In this document: in pieces, positions 27,785 through 36,746 of the stretch
Layout: each line of letters starts with the position of its first letter
Numbering within the stretch: the first letter of the stretch is position 1
Assembly: GCA_902806415.1 (NCBI GenBank)
Contig: CADCWN010000285.1
Span: 1-38,685 of the forward strand
From: an uncultured Thermomicrobiales bacterium
Lineage (GTDB): Bacteria > Chloroflexota > Chloroflexia > Thermomicrobiales > CADCWN01
Reading direction: 5' to 3'
DNA: 38,685 nucleotides
Program-made: the position numbers and the translations under genes
The notes under the pieces: model-generated
Databases searched by the model: none
The model's input: only the letters and a program-made list of their open reading frames with translations
What the model was told of the DNA's origin: nothing

Positions 27785-29911
27785 TTAGTGGTAGGCAGGG
27801 CCGAAGGTGTGCTCGGTCCCAGTCGGCAGCAGCGTGCTCACCTGATCGATGATCTCGGGGTCGTTCAATTCGTGCGCCAGATCGAGTGCCTGGCGGAGAT
27901 GCTCCTGCGCCTCGTTCGGTTGCTGCTGGAACTGCAGGATCCTGCCGAGTTGCAAGTGCGCCTGGAGACGACCGGTGAGATCATCGACCTGCTCCGCAGT
28001 GGAGAGCAGGCGTCGGTAGCTGGTCGCCGACTCTTCCCAGCGTCCCAACTCTTCCTGGACCGCCGCCAGCTCCCGGAGCGTGATCGCGGCCAGACGTGGG
28101 TCATCGATCACTCCCACCAGCGCCGCCGCGGCGGTGATCTGCGCCATCGCCCCCTCACGGTCGCGGCGCGACCGGAGCAGCGTGGCGAAGCGCCGATGGG
28201 CCTCGACCTGACCGCGCTTGTCATCGATCCGGCGGGCGAGGCCGAGCGCCTCGTTGAACGAGCGTCGCGCGTCGTCGTAATGGCGCAACTCCCCGTAGGT
28301 GCGCCCGAGCAGAATCTGGTAGCGCACCACCTCGCGCGCATCGCCGACCGCCTTGTTCAGTTCCATCGCCTGGTGATAGTACTCCAACCCGCGCCGGGGC
28401 TGTCCACCATCGCGCACGAGGGTACCGAGACTGCCCAGGATATGCGCTTCCAGCGGCTTGTCTTCCAAACGGCGCGTCGCGTTGAGCGCCTCGGTGTAGC
28501 GCAGGATTGCCTCGTCCGTGTCACCGGCATACCAGGCACAGCGCGCCAGGTGGGTGAGCCAGGTCGCGCCGGAAGATTCGTCGCCGATCTGCGCGCTGAG
28601 TTCGAGCGCCGCCTCCAGCGTCCGCGTCGCCTCAGGCCACGAACCGGTTTCCGTGAGGAGCGCGCCGAGGCGCCCGAGGGCATCGTGTTCGAGTCGCCCG
28701 CCCGGCTCGTGGACCCGCGCGATCGCGAGGCCATCGCGCGCCGCGTCCACCGCCTCCTGGTCGCGCCCGAGTTCGAGCAGGGCCAGCGCCAGATCGAGGA
28801 GCCAGCGTACCTCTTGGGCGGGCAGCGAGCCATCGGAGAGCAGTAGCCCCTGGCGCGCGTAATCGGCCGCATCCTGCCAGTGTCCGGCCTCGATGCAGAG
28901 GGGCGTCAGGCGACCGAGGATATCGATCTGGCCTTGGGCCTCCTCGCCGGTCAGCGCCAGCGCGCGGCGATAGGCCGCAACCGCCTCCTCATCGCGCCGC
29001 AGATCGCGCAGGAGATCGCCGAGCAGACCGGCGAGCTCGGCTTCCAGGCGACGGTCTTTCCCCGCCGCCGCCAGGGCGATACCGCGTTGCACCGCGTCGA
29101 GGGCCTCAGCCGTCGCGCCGCGGAAGAGGTACAACTCGGCCGCGCGCGTCAGCGCCTCGATCTGGCCTTCGGGCTGGCCCGCCGCGCCGGCGACCCGCAC
29201 GGTGCGCTCGAACGTTTCGAGCGCCTGGTCGAACTGTTCAAGATGGCGATAGATGTCGCCGAGCGCCAGGAGCGACTCGATGTCGATCGCCGCATAGCCG
29301 CCCGCCTTCGCCCCTTCGACCTGATCGCGATAGAGCGCGATCGCCTCCTCGAAGCGCGCCTCCCCGGCATAGAGACGCGCGAGCGTGGAGAGGGCCACCT
29401 TCTCGCCGCGTCGATAGCCCGATTTGCGCGAGGAGTTGAGTGCTTCGTGGAGGATGCTCATCTGCGCGGCCGGGTCATACGACAGATCCGCGAGTCGGAG
29501 GGCGCTATCGACCTGCACGCGGCGAAAGCCCTTCGCTTTGGCCGCTGCATGATTCAGCGAGGCCAGGATAAAGGCGAAGCCGCGCTGCGCGGCGGGCAAC
29601 TCACCGATCTGCTTGTCGAGTTCCGTCAGTTGGCTATCGGCGAGATCGCGCAAGTCGCGCGCCTCCTCGATCCGGGCAAGCGCCTGTTCGAGGGTGAGCT
29701 TGCCGCGCTGAACTTGCACCCCCAGTCCGTACAGCGGATGTCCATCCAGCCCGTGCGGTGATCGTTTCCAGCGCGCGAACAATTGACTCCTCCTCACTTG
29801 TTCCGCGCCGCCCGGATCGGCGAGCACCGAAAGCGGGCGACCTTGCACCCAGACACGAGAATTTGCGCTCGGCGCAACGGTGTACGATGATCCCCGATCG
29901 CAGTAAACCAC
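27785..29911 (-). CDS. TPR-repeat protein
   Basis: Multiple 34-40-residue TPR units (LGDIYRHLEQFDQALETFERTVRVA, LLGRTYGELRHYDDARRSFNEALGLARR); GTG start uncertain. Confidence 0.85.
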   Translation of the reverse strand: MVYCDRGSSYTVAPSANSRVWVQGRPLSVLADPGGAEQVRRSQLFARWKRSPHGLDGHPLYGLGVQVQRGKLTLEQALARIEEARDLRDLADSQLTELDKQIGELPAAQRGFAFILASLNHAAAKAKGFRRVQVDSALRLADLSYDPAAQMSILHEALNSSRKSGYRRGEKVALSTLARLYAGEARFEEAIALYRDQVEGAKAGGYAAIDIESLLALGDIYRHLEQFDQALETFERTVRVAGAAGQPEGQIEALTRAAELYLFRGATAEALDAVQRGIALAAAGKDRRLEAELAGLLGDLLRDLRRDEEAVAAYRRALALTGEEAQGQIDILGRLTPLCIEAGHWQDAADYARQGLLLSDGSLPAQEVRWLLDLALALLELGRDQEAVDAARDGLAIARVHEPGGRLEHDALGRLGALLTETGSWPEATRTLEAALELSAQIGDESSGATWLTHLARCAWYAGDTDEAILRYTEALNATRRLEDKPLEAHILGSLGTLVRDGGQPRRGLEYYHQAMELNKAVGDAREVVRYQILLGRTYGELRHYDDARRSFNEALGLARRIDDKRGQVEAHRRFATLLRSRRDREGAMAQITAAAALVGVIDDPRLAAITLRELAAVQEELGRWEESATSYRRLLSTAEQVDDLTGRLQAHLQLGRILQFQQQPNEAQEHLRQALDLAHELNDPEIIDQVSTLLPTGTEHTFGPAYH

Positions 29912-29996
29912 TGATGTTGCGCCCCACGCGGTTTTATTCCTGGCCGTAGGATACCACAGAACATCGCCGACGTGAACATTCTACCAGAAATGCTGA

Positions 29997-30030
29997 GTAC
30001 ATTATGTCCGTACACAATTAGCGCTGTCTT
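29997..30030 (-). promoter_or_regulatory. Putative promoter of the TPR gene
   Basis: Minus strand AAGACA (30025-30030) - 18 bp - CATAAT (30001-30006). Confidence 0.4.
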
Positions 30031-30057
30031 GGCTGTTGCCCTTCTCCTGTCCGCAAC

Positions 30058-30072
30058 GCGCTATAATAGCGC
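30058..30072 (+). promoter_or_regulatory. TATAAT -10 inside a perfect inverted repeat upstream of pyrF
   Basis: GCGCTAT-A-ATAGCGC containing TATAAT (30062-30067); weak -35. Confidence 0.4.
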
Positions 30073-30222
30073 CTGGCATGGCAGTATCGTTCTCTGCCGG
30101 GATAGTGTGTCGGTGCTCGCGACGGGCGACGGTCACAGTTCGTTGCCCAGGACCATCGCTCATGTCAATCGTCGGCAGGTGCGCCCTGGCGGGGGATTGT
30201 CCGATGAGCAGGGGAGGCAATT

Positions 30223-31098
30223 ATGGTGCAGTCGTTCGCGGATCGCGTTCGTACCGCCGCCGAGCGGAACAACAGCCTGGTCTGCGTGGGCCTCGATCCG
30301 GTTGTCGAGCGCTTCCCCGCCGCGCTACGCGAGCGCTTCGTCGCCGACCCCGCCGGGGCGATTGTCGAGTTCAATCGCGCGATCATCGAGGCGACCGCCG
30401 ACCTCGCGTGCGCCTACAAGCCGAATCTCGGCTTCTATATCGCCCATGGCCTGGCCGGGATGGAAGCCCTGGCGCGCACTCGCGCTGCGATACCCGCTGA
30501 GATCCCCGCGATCCTCGATGCCAAGGTGAACGATCTCGGCAGCACGGCGACCGCTTACGCCGCCGGGTATTTCGATGCGTTCGGCTTCGATGCGGTCACG
30601 TTCAGCCCCTACATGGGTACCGACAGCCTCGCCCCACTCCTCGCGCGACCGGGGCGGGGCGTCTTCATCCTCTGCCGCACCTCGAACGAGAGCGCTGGGG
30701 ATTTGCAGGATCTCCCCGTCGCGGTGGCGGGTCGTGAGTCTGGCCCGCTCTTCGAGGCGGTGGCGCGCCAGATCGCCGCCTGGATCGAGCAATTCGACGC
30801 TGTTGGAGCCTGCGGTGCGGTCGCCGGGGCCACATTCCCGCGCGAGATCGCTGCGATCCGCGCGATCCTGCCCGACACGCTGCTACTCATCCCCGGTGTG
30901 GGGGAGCAGGGTGGCTCGATCGAGGAAGCGGTGCGCGCCGGAATCGACGCTTCTGGGGAGGGCATCCTGCTCAACGCGAGCCGCAGCCTGATCTACGCCT
31001 CGGCGGGCGACGACTTCGCCAGGGCGGCGCGCGGCGCAACCGAGCGACTGCGCGCGACGATCAACGAGGCCCGCGCCACCGCCGCGATCGACCGGTAG
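30223..31098 (+). CDS. pyrF: Orotidine 5'-phosphate decarboxylase
   Basis: SLVCVGLDPVVERFP, AYKPNLGFYIAHG, ILDAKVNDLGSTATAYA, LLIPGVGEQGGS. Confidence 0.95.
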   Translation: MVQSFADRVRTAAERNNSLVCVGLDPVVERFPAALRERFVADPAGAIVEFNRAIIEATADLACAYKPNLGFYIAHGLAGMEALARTRAAIPAEIPAILDAKVNDLGSTATAYAAGYFDAFGFDAVTFSPYMGTDSLAPLLARPGRGVFILCRTSNESAGDLQDLPVAVAGRESGPLFEAVARQIAAWIEQFDAVGACGAVAGATFPREIAAIRAILPDTLLLIPGVGEQGGSIEEAVRAGIDASGEGILLNASRSLIYASAGDDFARAARGATERLRATINEARATAAIDR

Positions 31099-31163
31099 AG
31101 GATGATGTGATATGGCGCGGGCTTCTCGATGTCGTAGTCGGGCAAGTCGATCGGGCGACGCGC

Positions 31164-31418
31164 TTACACCGACGAGCTGATGACGTTCTGCAACACGACT
31201 AGCAGGATCAGCACGACCGTCGGCGAGAAGTCGAGACCGCCGGTGGACGGCAAGAGTCGTCGCACCGGCGCGAGGATCGGTTCGGTCAAGTCGACGAGCA
31301 GGCGCGTGATCGCGTTGCTCCCGGTCCTATCGATCAGGAGCGCGACCAGGCGAGCCAGGAAGAGGAGCTGCAAGATATTGATGAAGACGCCGAGAAAGCC
31401 AATGAATGATGCGGGCAT
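31164..31418 (-). CDS. YggT family membrane protein
   Basis: 84 aa, two TMs; LTEPILAPVRRLLPSTGGLDFSPTVVLILLVVLQ. Confidence 0.85.
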   Translation of the reverse strand: MPASFIGFLGVFINILQLLFLARLVALLIDRTGSNAITRLLVDLTEPILAPVRRLLPSTGGLDFSPTVVLILLVVLQNVISSSV

Positions 31419-31457
31419 GGCGACTCTACTCCAATCAATCCTACGTGCCAGGTCGGG

Positions 31458-31712
31458 TCAGTACAAGGCGCGGAGGAGAAAGCTGACGACATAGGCGAGT
31501 AGGAAGACGAGCATCGGCGAGAGATCGAGCTGACCGATTCGCGGTACCATGCCGCTGGTGAGCCTGATGAATGGCAGCGTGATCGCGTTGAGGATCCGCG
31601 TCGCCGCCCAATTCCCGCCTGGATCGGCGAGGCCGATGATCCAACCGCCCATCATGACCCAGGGGAAGATGCCGATCACCCAACTCATGAGCGAAAAGGC
31701 GAGTGCTGTCAT
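31458..31712 (-). CDS. YggT family membrane protein (paralog)
   Basis: 84 aa; ILNAITLPFIRLTSGMVPRIGQLDLSPMLVFLLAYVVSFLL. Confidence 0.75.
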   Translation of the reverse strand: MTALAFSLMSWVIGIFPWVMMGGWIIGLADPGGNWAATRILNAITLPFIRLTSGMVPRIGQLDLSPMLVFLLAYVVSFLLRALY

Positions 31713-31817
31713 CTCGAAAGCTCCTTGTCTGCCGTGCCGACGCCGCCCGTCCGAAACCGCGCCTGCACACGCAAAGTATACCATCGGCCGGCGGGGCCGA
31801 TCGCCAAGGGGAACGCT

Positions 31818-32753
31818 GTGAATATAGCCGTACCGCGCGAACGTTTCGTCGGCTGCCTGATCGGGCTAGCGATCGGCGATGCGCTTGGCGCGCCGCTCGA
31901 ATTCATGCCGCGCGCCGAGATCGCCGCGACTTACGGGGAAGTCCGCGAATTGCTCGGCGGGGGCTGGCTGAACGTCGAGCCGGGCGAATATACCGACGAC
32001 ACGCAACTCGCCCTCGCGATCGCCACCAGTATCGTCCGTACCGGGCGAATCGACCCCGATGATATTGCCGCCCGCTTCGTCGCCTGGCTCCAGACCGGCC
32101 CGAAAGATGTCGGCAATATCACGCGCACCGCGATCCGCTACCACGAGCAGGGGCTTCCCTGGCGAGAGGTCGGCCCGCGCGTCGTGCGCGAGTTGGTTGG
32201 CGGGTCGGCGGGCAATGGGAGCCTGATGCGCTGCGCCCCGGTTGGCCTGTTCCACGCCGCCCGCCCCGCCGCCTTGCTCCGCGACAGCACGATCGTCTCC
32301 GAGATCACGCATGCCAACCCGCTCTCGGTCTGGAGCTCGATCGCGGTCAACCTCGCCATCGTCGAGTTCCTCCACGGGCGGGGCGAAGGGGTGATCGAGC
32401 GGGTCGCCGCGCAAATCCCCGAGCGACAGGTGGCCGACACCCTGCGCGCGGCCCCGACGCTGCCGCGCCGGGCGGTCCGCAGCGGCGGTTTCGTCCTGGA
32501 AACGCTGGGCGCGGCCTGCTGGGCGCTCGAACAGGGGGACAGCTTCGAGGAAGTCCTCGTGGCGGCGATCAACCTCGGCGACGATGCGGACACGGTTGGC
32601 GCGGTCGCGGGGGCGCTCGCCGGTGCGCGCGACGGGATCGGCGCGATCCCCGACTGCTGGATGCAGCAGTTGCGCGACGCCGATCAACTGGCCGACTTGG
32701 CGCTGGCGCTGCATCGCCTCGCGGGGAAGGGTGAGGTTTCGCCCGTTGGTTAA
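31818..32753 (+). CDS. ADP-ribosylglycohydrolase (DraG-like) family protein
   Basis: GCLIGLAIGDALGAPLEF, YTDDTQLALA, GNGSLMRCAPVG, NLGDDADTVGAVAGALAGA; GTG start behind AAGGGG. Confidence 0.93.
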   Translation: MNIAVPRERFVGCLIGLAIGDALGAPLEFMPRAEIAATYGEVRELLGGGWLNVEPGEYTDDTQLALAIATSIVRTGRIDPDDIAARFVAWLQTGPKDVGNITRTAIRYHEQGLPWREVGPRVVRELVGGSAGNGSLMRCAPVGLFHAARPAALLRDSTIVSEITHANPLSVWSSIAVNLAIVEFLHGRGEGVIERVAAQIPERQVADTLRAAPTLPRRAVRSGGFVLETLGAACWALEQGDSFEEVLVAAINLGDDADTVGAVAGALAGARDGIGAIPDCWMQQLRDADQLADLALALHRLAGKGEVSPVG

Positions 32754-32951
32754 CGAGCCTCGGGCTTGGCAATCTACTGGTACAGGGTGCGGCGGACTTC
32801 TCCCCGCCGCCCCGGCGGCGAAGGGCTCGACGCGGGGAGGGTGAGATCGTTCGAGCACCCGCGCGCTCAGACGTTGGCGTATAGCCATCGGTTCGTCTGA
32901 AATCTCAGGGGAAGCACCGTACAATCCTGTCGGCGACCTTCTCTCCCTCGT

Positions 32952-32978
32952 CTCTGTGCGCTCTGTGCGCTCTGCGGT
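32952..32978. repeat. Nonamer tandem repeat CTCTGTGCG CTCTGTGCG CTCTGCGGT
   Basis: Period-9 repeat in a convergent intergenic region. Confidence 0.6.
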
Positions 32979-33026
32979 TCAACCCCTCGTCCCGAAGTCC
33001 GGGCGCTCTACGGTCGATCGCCCGCC

Positions 33027-33977
33027 TCAGAGGGGCGCGGCCCCGAGCTTGAGATACCGCCCGACGCTGTGACGATTGCGCGGGTCGTCAGCGAGCCCGA
33101 GGATCGCGATCAGGCGATCCTCGTCGGCACCAGCGCGCGCCTGATCGACGGCGTAAGAGTCGCGCAACGTCTGTGGCGTGATGTCGTCGCGCCCGATCCC
33201 CGTCGCCTCCACGATCCGCTCCACGATCTTGTTGACCGACTGGGGCAGGATGGGGAAGAGCTTGCCGTCGGGCTGGTACTCGTCGAGCAGGCGCCGATAG
33301 ATCGGGGTAAATTCGGCGCTCGCCTTGAGGTGGCGCTCTTTCCCCGACCAGCGCGGGTTGTCATAATAGATGTAGACGACCGGTTGACTCTCGTCCGAGA
33401 GATCGATATGGTCGGTGCGCAGGTTGAGCAACTCGCCGCGCGACACCCCCAGGCGCAGCATCAGCCAGAGGGCGGCATGGGCGCGGGCGCTATCGGCCGC
33501 CGCCGCCGCCAGCAGGCGTTCCTGCTCGGCGGCGAAGAGCGGCCGGGGGGTCTTGAGCGGGATCGGGTCGGGATAGAAGTTCTCGCTGGGGTCAGAGGGC
33601 AGGACTTTCGCCGCGCCGACGAGGAATTTGAAGAAGCCGCTGAGCGAGGTCAGCCGCCGCTTGCGCGTGGAGCGAGTCTCGCTATCGCCCAGGAAGCGGG
33701 CGATGTCGCGCGCTTTGAGGGCCTCGATCGGCTTCGGGCGCGTCTGCCCCTCGAACAGGGCGAGGTCATAGCAGTACGACTCGATCGTGTTGCGGGCGTG
33801 GCCGCCTTGCTCCAGGTGGCGGCGATACCAGTGGATGGCGACCGCGACCGGCGAGTCCGGCGCGAGCGCCGAGACGCTGGCGATGACCGGATGGGCTTTG
33901 CCACCCTTGCCGATCTCGAAGAGCGTCGCCTGCTGCGGTCGCTCGGGGCCGTCCGATCGCTCGTCTATGCCGCCCAT
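33027..33977 (-). CDS. Tyrosine recombinase/integrase-fold protein with degenerate active site
   Basis: SAM-like N-domain (HLEQGGHARNTIESYCYDLALFEG); LGVSRGELLNLRTDHIDL, SGKERHLKA, TPQTLRDSYAVDQARAGADEDRLIAILGL, SVGRYLKL. Confidence 0.85.
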   Translation of the reverse strand: MGGIDERSDGPERPQQATLFEIGKGGKAHPVIASVSALAPDSPVAVAIHWYRRHLEQGGHARNTIESYCYDLALFEGQTRPKPIEALKARDIARFLGDSETRSTRKRRLTSLSGFFKFLVGAAKVLPSDPSENFYPDPIPLKTPRPLFAAEQERLLAAAAADSARAHAALWLMLRLGVSRGELLNLRTDHIDLSDESQPVVYIYYDNPRWSGKERHLKASAEFTPIYRRLLDEYQPDGKLFPILPQSVNKIVERIVEATGIGRDDITPQTLRDSYAVDQARAGADEDRLIAILGLADDPRNRHSVGRYLKLGAAPL

Positions 33978-34031
33978 TCCTCACCCCACATCGCGCCGAT
34001 CGCGCCGCACGCTCATACTGACCGTACCCCT

Positions 34032-34060
34032 AGGATACGGACAGATGTTCGTTTCGTCAA
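34032..34060 (-). promoter_or_regulatory. Sigma70-type promoter for the recombinase homolog
   Basis: Minus strand TTGACG (34055-34060) - 17 bp - TATCCT (34032-34037). Confidence 0.6.
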
Positions 34061-34082
34061 GTTGATCGTCGGTGGTTTGCGA

Positions 34083-35009
34083 TTAAGTGAGCGCATTATC
34101 AAAGAATGCAGCCGCGCGAGAAACATAGGTCCGGCGATCGAGGAAGTACGCCCCGCAGTGGTGCGCGCCCTCGGCGATCCATAACTCCTTCGGTTCGCCG
34201 GCGACGGCGTAGAGCTCGTGGGCGTGGGCGACCGGCGTGACACCGTCGCGCGCGCCGTGGATGATCAGCAGGGGGCGCGGGGCCAGCGCGCCGATCGCGT
34301 CGCTCGGACGCAGCGCGTCGTAACGATAACCATACCGCCAGCCGTTGTAATGGTCGCTCAGCGCTAGGAATGGTCGGCTCGGGAGGCGATAGCGCCCGTA
34401 GGCGGCACCGACGACCCCGACGAGGGTGGCATAGGCCGAGTCGGCGATGACCGCGCGGATGGCCGGATCGGTCGCGGCGATAAGGATCGCGAGGGCCGCG
34501 CCCATCGAGTAGCCGATTAGCCCCAGGCGGGCTTGCGGCACCCGTTCGCGGGCGAAGCGGATCGCCGCGCGCAGATCGCCCTGCTCGTGGAAGCCGACCG
34601 AGAGGGGGGCCGGGTCGCTCTCGCCGCAGCCGCGATAGTCGAAGAGTAGCACGTTGTTCCCCGCGCGCCAGAGGCCGGAGCCGATCCCCAGCAGATCGGT
34701 CTTCGCCCCCTTGTGGCCGGTCGCGCCGACGATTACCCGGTCGGTCCCGGGCTGCGGGAACCACCAGCCGCGCAGGGTCAGGCCGTCGTCGGTGGCGAAG
34801 CCGACCACCGCATGCGGGATTTGCACCTCCCAGGGCGTGAAGGTGTACGTATCCCGCCAGCCCTGCTGCCTTGGCTCGTTCAGTTCCCGCGCCGTGTAGG
34901 CCGCGATCCCCAGCGCCCCGACGATCGCCCCGCCCGCGAAGGTGGCCGTATAGCGGGCGCGTCGCCAGGCCCGCCCGCCGCGCCCGATCGTCACCGTCTT
35001 GTCGCCCAT
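34083..35009 (-). CDS. Alpha/beta hydrolase with N-terminal TM anchor
   Basis: LLFDYRGCGESD, LGLIGYSMGAALAILIAATDP, PLLIIHGARDGVTPVAHA. Confidence 0.9.
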   Translation of the reverse strand: MGDKTVTIGRGGRAWRRARYTATFAGGAIVGALGIAAYTARELNEPRQQGWRDTYTFTPWEVQIPHAVVGFATDDGLTLRGWWFPQPGTDRVIVGATGHKGAKTDLLGIGSGLWRAGNNVLLFDYRGCGESDPAPLSVGFHEQGDLRAAIRFARERVPQARLGLIGYSMGAALAILIAATDPAIRAVIADSAYATLVGVVGAAYGRYRLPSRPFLALSDHYNGWRYGYRYDALRPSDAIGALAPRPLLIIHGARDGVTPVAHAHELYAVAGEPKELWIAEGAHHCGAYFLDRRTYVSRAAAFFDNALT

Positions 35010-35260
35010 CGCCCTCACTCACCATTCGCTCGCCGCGCGACACACCGGCTGCGCCGGTGCCGCCGCGCGGCTTCCTGCTCTCGTCTTTTTGGGTCGCTCG
35101 TGGGCGACCTATCGCGACAATGATAGTCCTTTCTCGGTCACCCGCCAGTCCACCGCGCGCCTGCCTCGTCAGGGGCCGGTCGGGGCGGGTACAATCGCGC
35201 GGCGCGAGGGGCCCTCTTTCAGGGTCGTGGCGCGCGGGTTTCGGCGACGAGGGGGGCGGT

Positions 35261-36304
35261 TTGACGGTCAGTGTCGTGATCACCTGCCATAACTATGGGC
35301 GCTATCTCCGCGAGTGCCTGGAGAGCGTGCTGGCGCAAGAACGCCGACCCGATGAGATCCTGATCGTGGACGATGCCAGCGCCGACGATACGCCCACTGT
35401 CGCCGCCGCCTATACCCCATTCGGTGTGCGCTATGAGCGGGTCGAGTACCGGAACGCCTGCCGCAGCTACAATCACGGGATCGCGGCCACCTCCGGCGAT
35501 CTGATCGCCTTCGTTGATGCCGATAATGCCCCGTTGCCGCGCTTCATCGGGGCGCTCGCGGCGGCGCTGGAAGGAGATCCCGCGCTCGGCTTCGCCTATT
35601 CCGATCGCTACTGGGTCGGCGATGCGGGCGCGACCGCCTGGGCCGATCTCGGCGTCGTGTCGGGGACAATCTACCGCAGCTTCCCGCCCGACCCGGCGAT
35701 GCTGGTCCACGATAACTTCATCGACACAATGGCGATGGTGCGGCGGGCGGCGGTCGAGGCGGTCGGTGGGTTCAAGGATATCCCGATCCTCTGGGACTAC
35801 CAGCTGTGGGTCGCGATCATGGAGGCTGGCTGGGGGGCGCATTATCTGCCGGAGCCGCTCTACCATTACCGTGTGCATGGCAGCAACATGATCGTGGCGA
35901 CCCGCCCGCAACACCGCGGGTGCGCGCTGCTGATCCGGCGCGAACATTTCGGCAAGCCGTTCTGGGCACCCTATACCCATCCCCAACTCGCCGTACACCT
36001 TCAGCTTGTACCGGGGCAAATGTTGCCCGGTGGCACGCCGTGTCATCTCCTCCTCACCCCCGAGGTCATCGGGACGGCGTATCCGGCAGAGGTGCGGCTC
36101 AATATCGCGCTGCCGGCGGGGGTTGAATATCTCGACGCCGAGTGCGATCGCGCCAAGGCCCGCTTTATGGCGCGAGGGGCGGGCGTGAGGATCGGATTCC
36201 CTACCCGGTGCCAGACGGTATGGCTTCCGCGATCTCCCCCACGGTGCGACTCACCGTCATCGCGCGGCAGGGCGGAGAGGCTGGCACGATCGCCGTCACA
36301 CTGA
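35261..36304 (+). CDS. Family 2 glycosyltransferase (C-terminus apparently frameshifted)
   Basis: VSVVITCHNYGRYLRECLESVLAQERRPDEILIVDDASADDT, AFVDADNAPLP, WDYQLWVAIMEAGW; TTG start behind GAGGGGGG. Confidence 0.85.
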   Translation: MTVSVVITCHNYGRYLRECLESVLAQERRPDEILIVDDASADDTPTVAAAYTPFGVRYERVEYRNACRSYNHGIAATSGDLIAFVDADNAPLPRFIGALAAALEGDPALGFAYSDRYWVGDAGATAWADLGVVSGTIYRSFPPDPAMLVHDNFIDTMAMVRRAAVEAVGGFKDIPILWDYQLWVAIMEAGWGAHYLPEPLYHYRVHGSNMIVATRPQHRGCALLIRREHFGKPFWAPYTHPQLAVHLQLVPGQMLPGGTPCHLLLTPEVIGTAYPAEVRLNIALPAGVEYLDAECDRAKARFMARGAGVRIGFPTRCQTVWLPRSPPRCDSPSSRGRAERLARSPSH

Positions 36305-36729
36305 CCTGGGAAGACATCTTCGGGGGTGAGCACGGGCTCACCGAGCGTATTTCCCTGCCAGCGCTCATCGTCCGACCGCCACTCCAGCTGCCGCTCACCC
36401 CCGGCGGGATCCAAACCATTCGCGGGCAGTTCGGCCCCGGTGAAGCTGTCACCGTCTGGGCGGCGATGCCGGACGGTGCGCCGCGCGCGACGCTCGCCCT
36501 GCCGCCGACGGAGGCCGACGGGGCGGGTGTGGTCCGGGTCGATTGCCGCCAGGCCCCGCGCGGCTTTGCCGGGATCGTGGTCCAGGGGAAGTCGCTGCGG
36601 AATCTTGTCGTCCTGGTGCCACGGGGGGCCACGGCCGCGCTACCGCGCCTCCTGTCAGGCGGCGGGGCGCTGGGGAGGCGGGCGTTCGCGCGGCTCAGGG
36701 GGCGGAGAGGACCTCGCGAGGGGCGCTAA
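36180..36729 (+). pseudogene. Probable out-of-frame continuation of the GT2 C-terminal beta-sandwich region
   Basis: Frame +1 reads DRIPYPVPDGMASAISPTVRLTVIARQGGEAGTIAVTLTWEDIFGG, a natural continuation of LNIALPAGVEYLDAECDRAKARFM in the other frame; boundary approximate. Confidence 0.5.
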
Positions 36730-36746
36730 ACGCCGCGCTGCAGGCG

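Noticed and set aside
33027-33977. Integrase as the edge of a genomic island or prophage
   Set aside because: No tRNA, att-like repeats, phage or transposon genes nearby; neighbours look like ordinary chromosomal genes.
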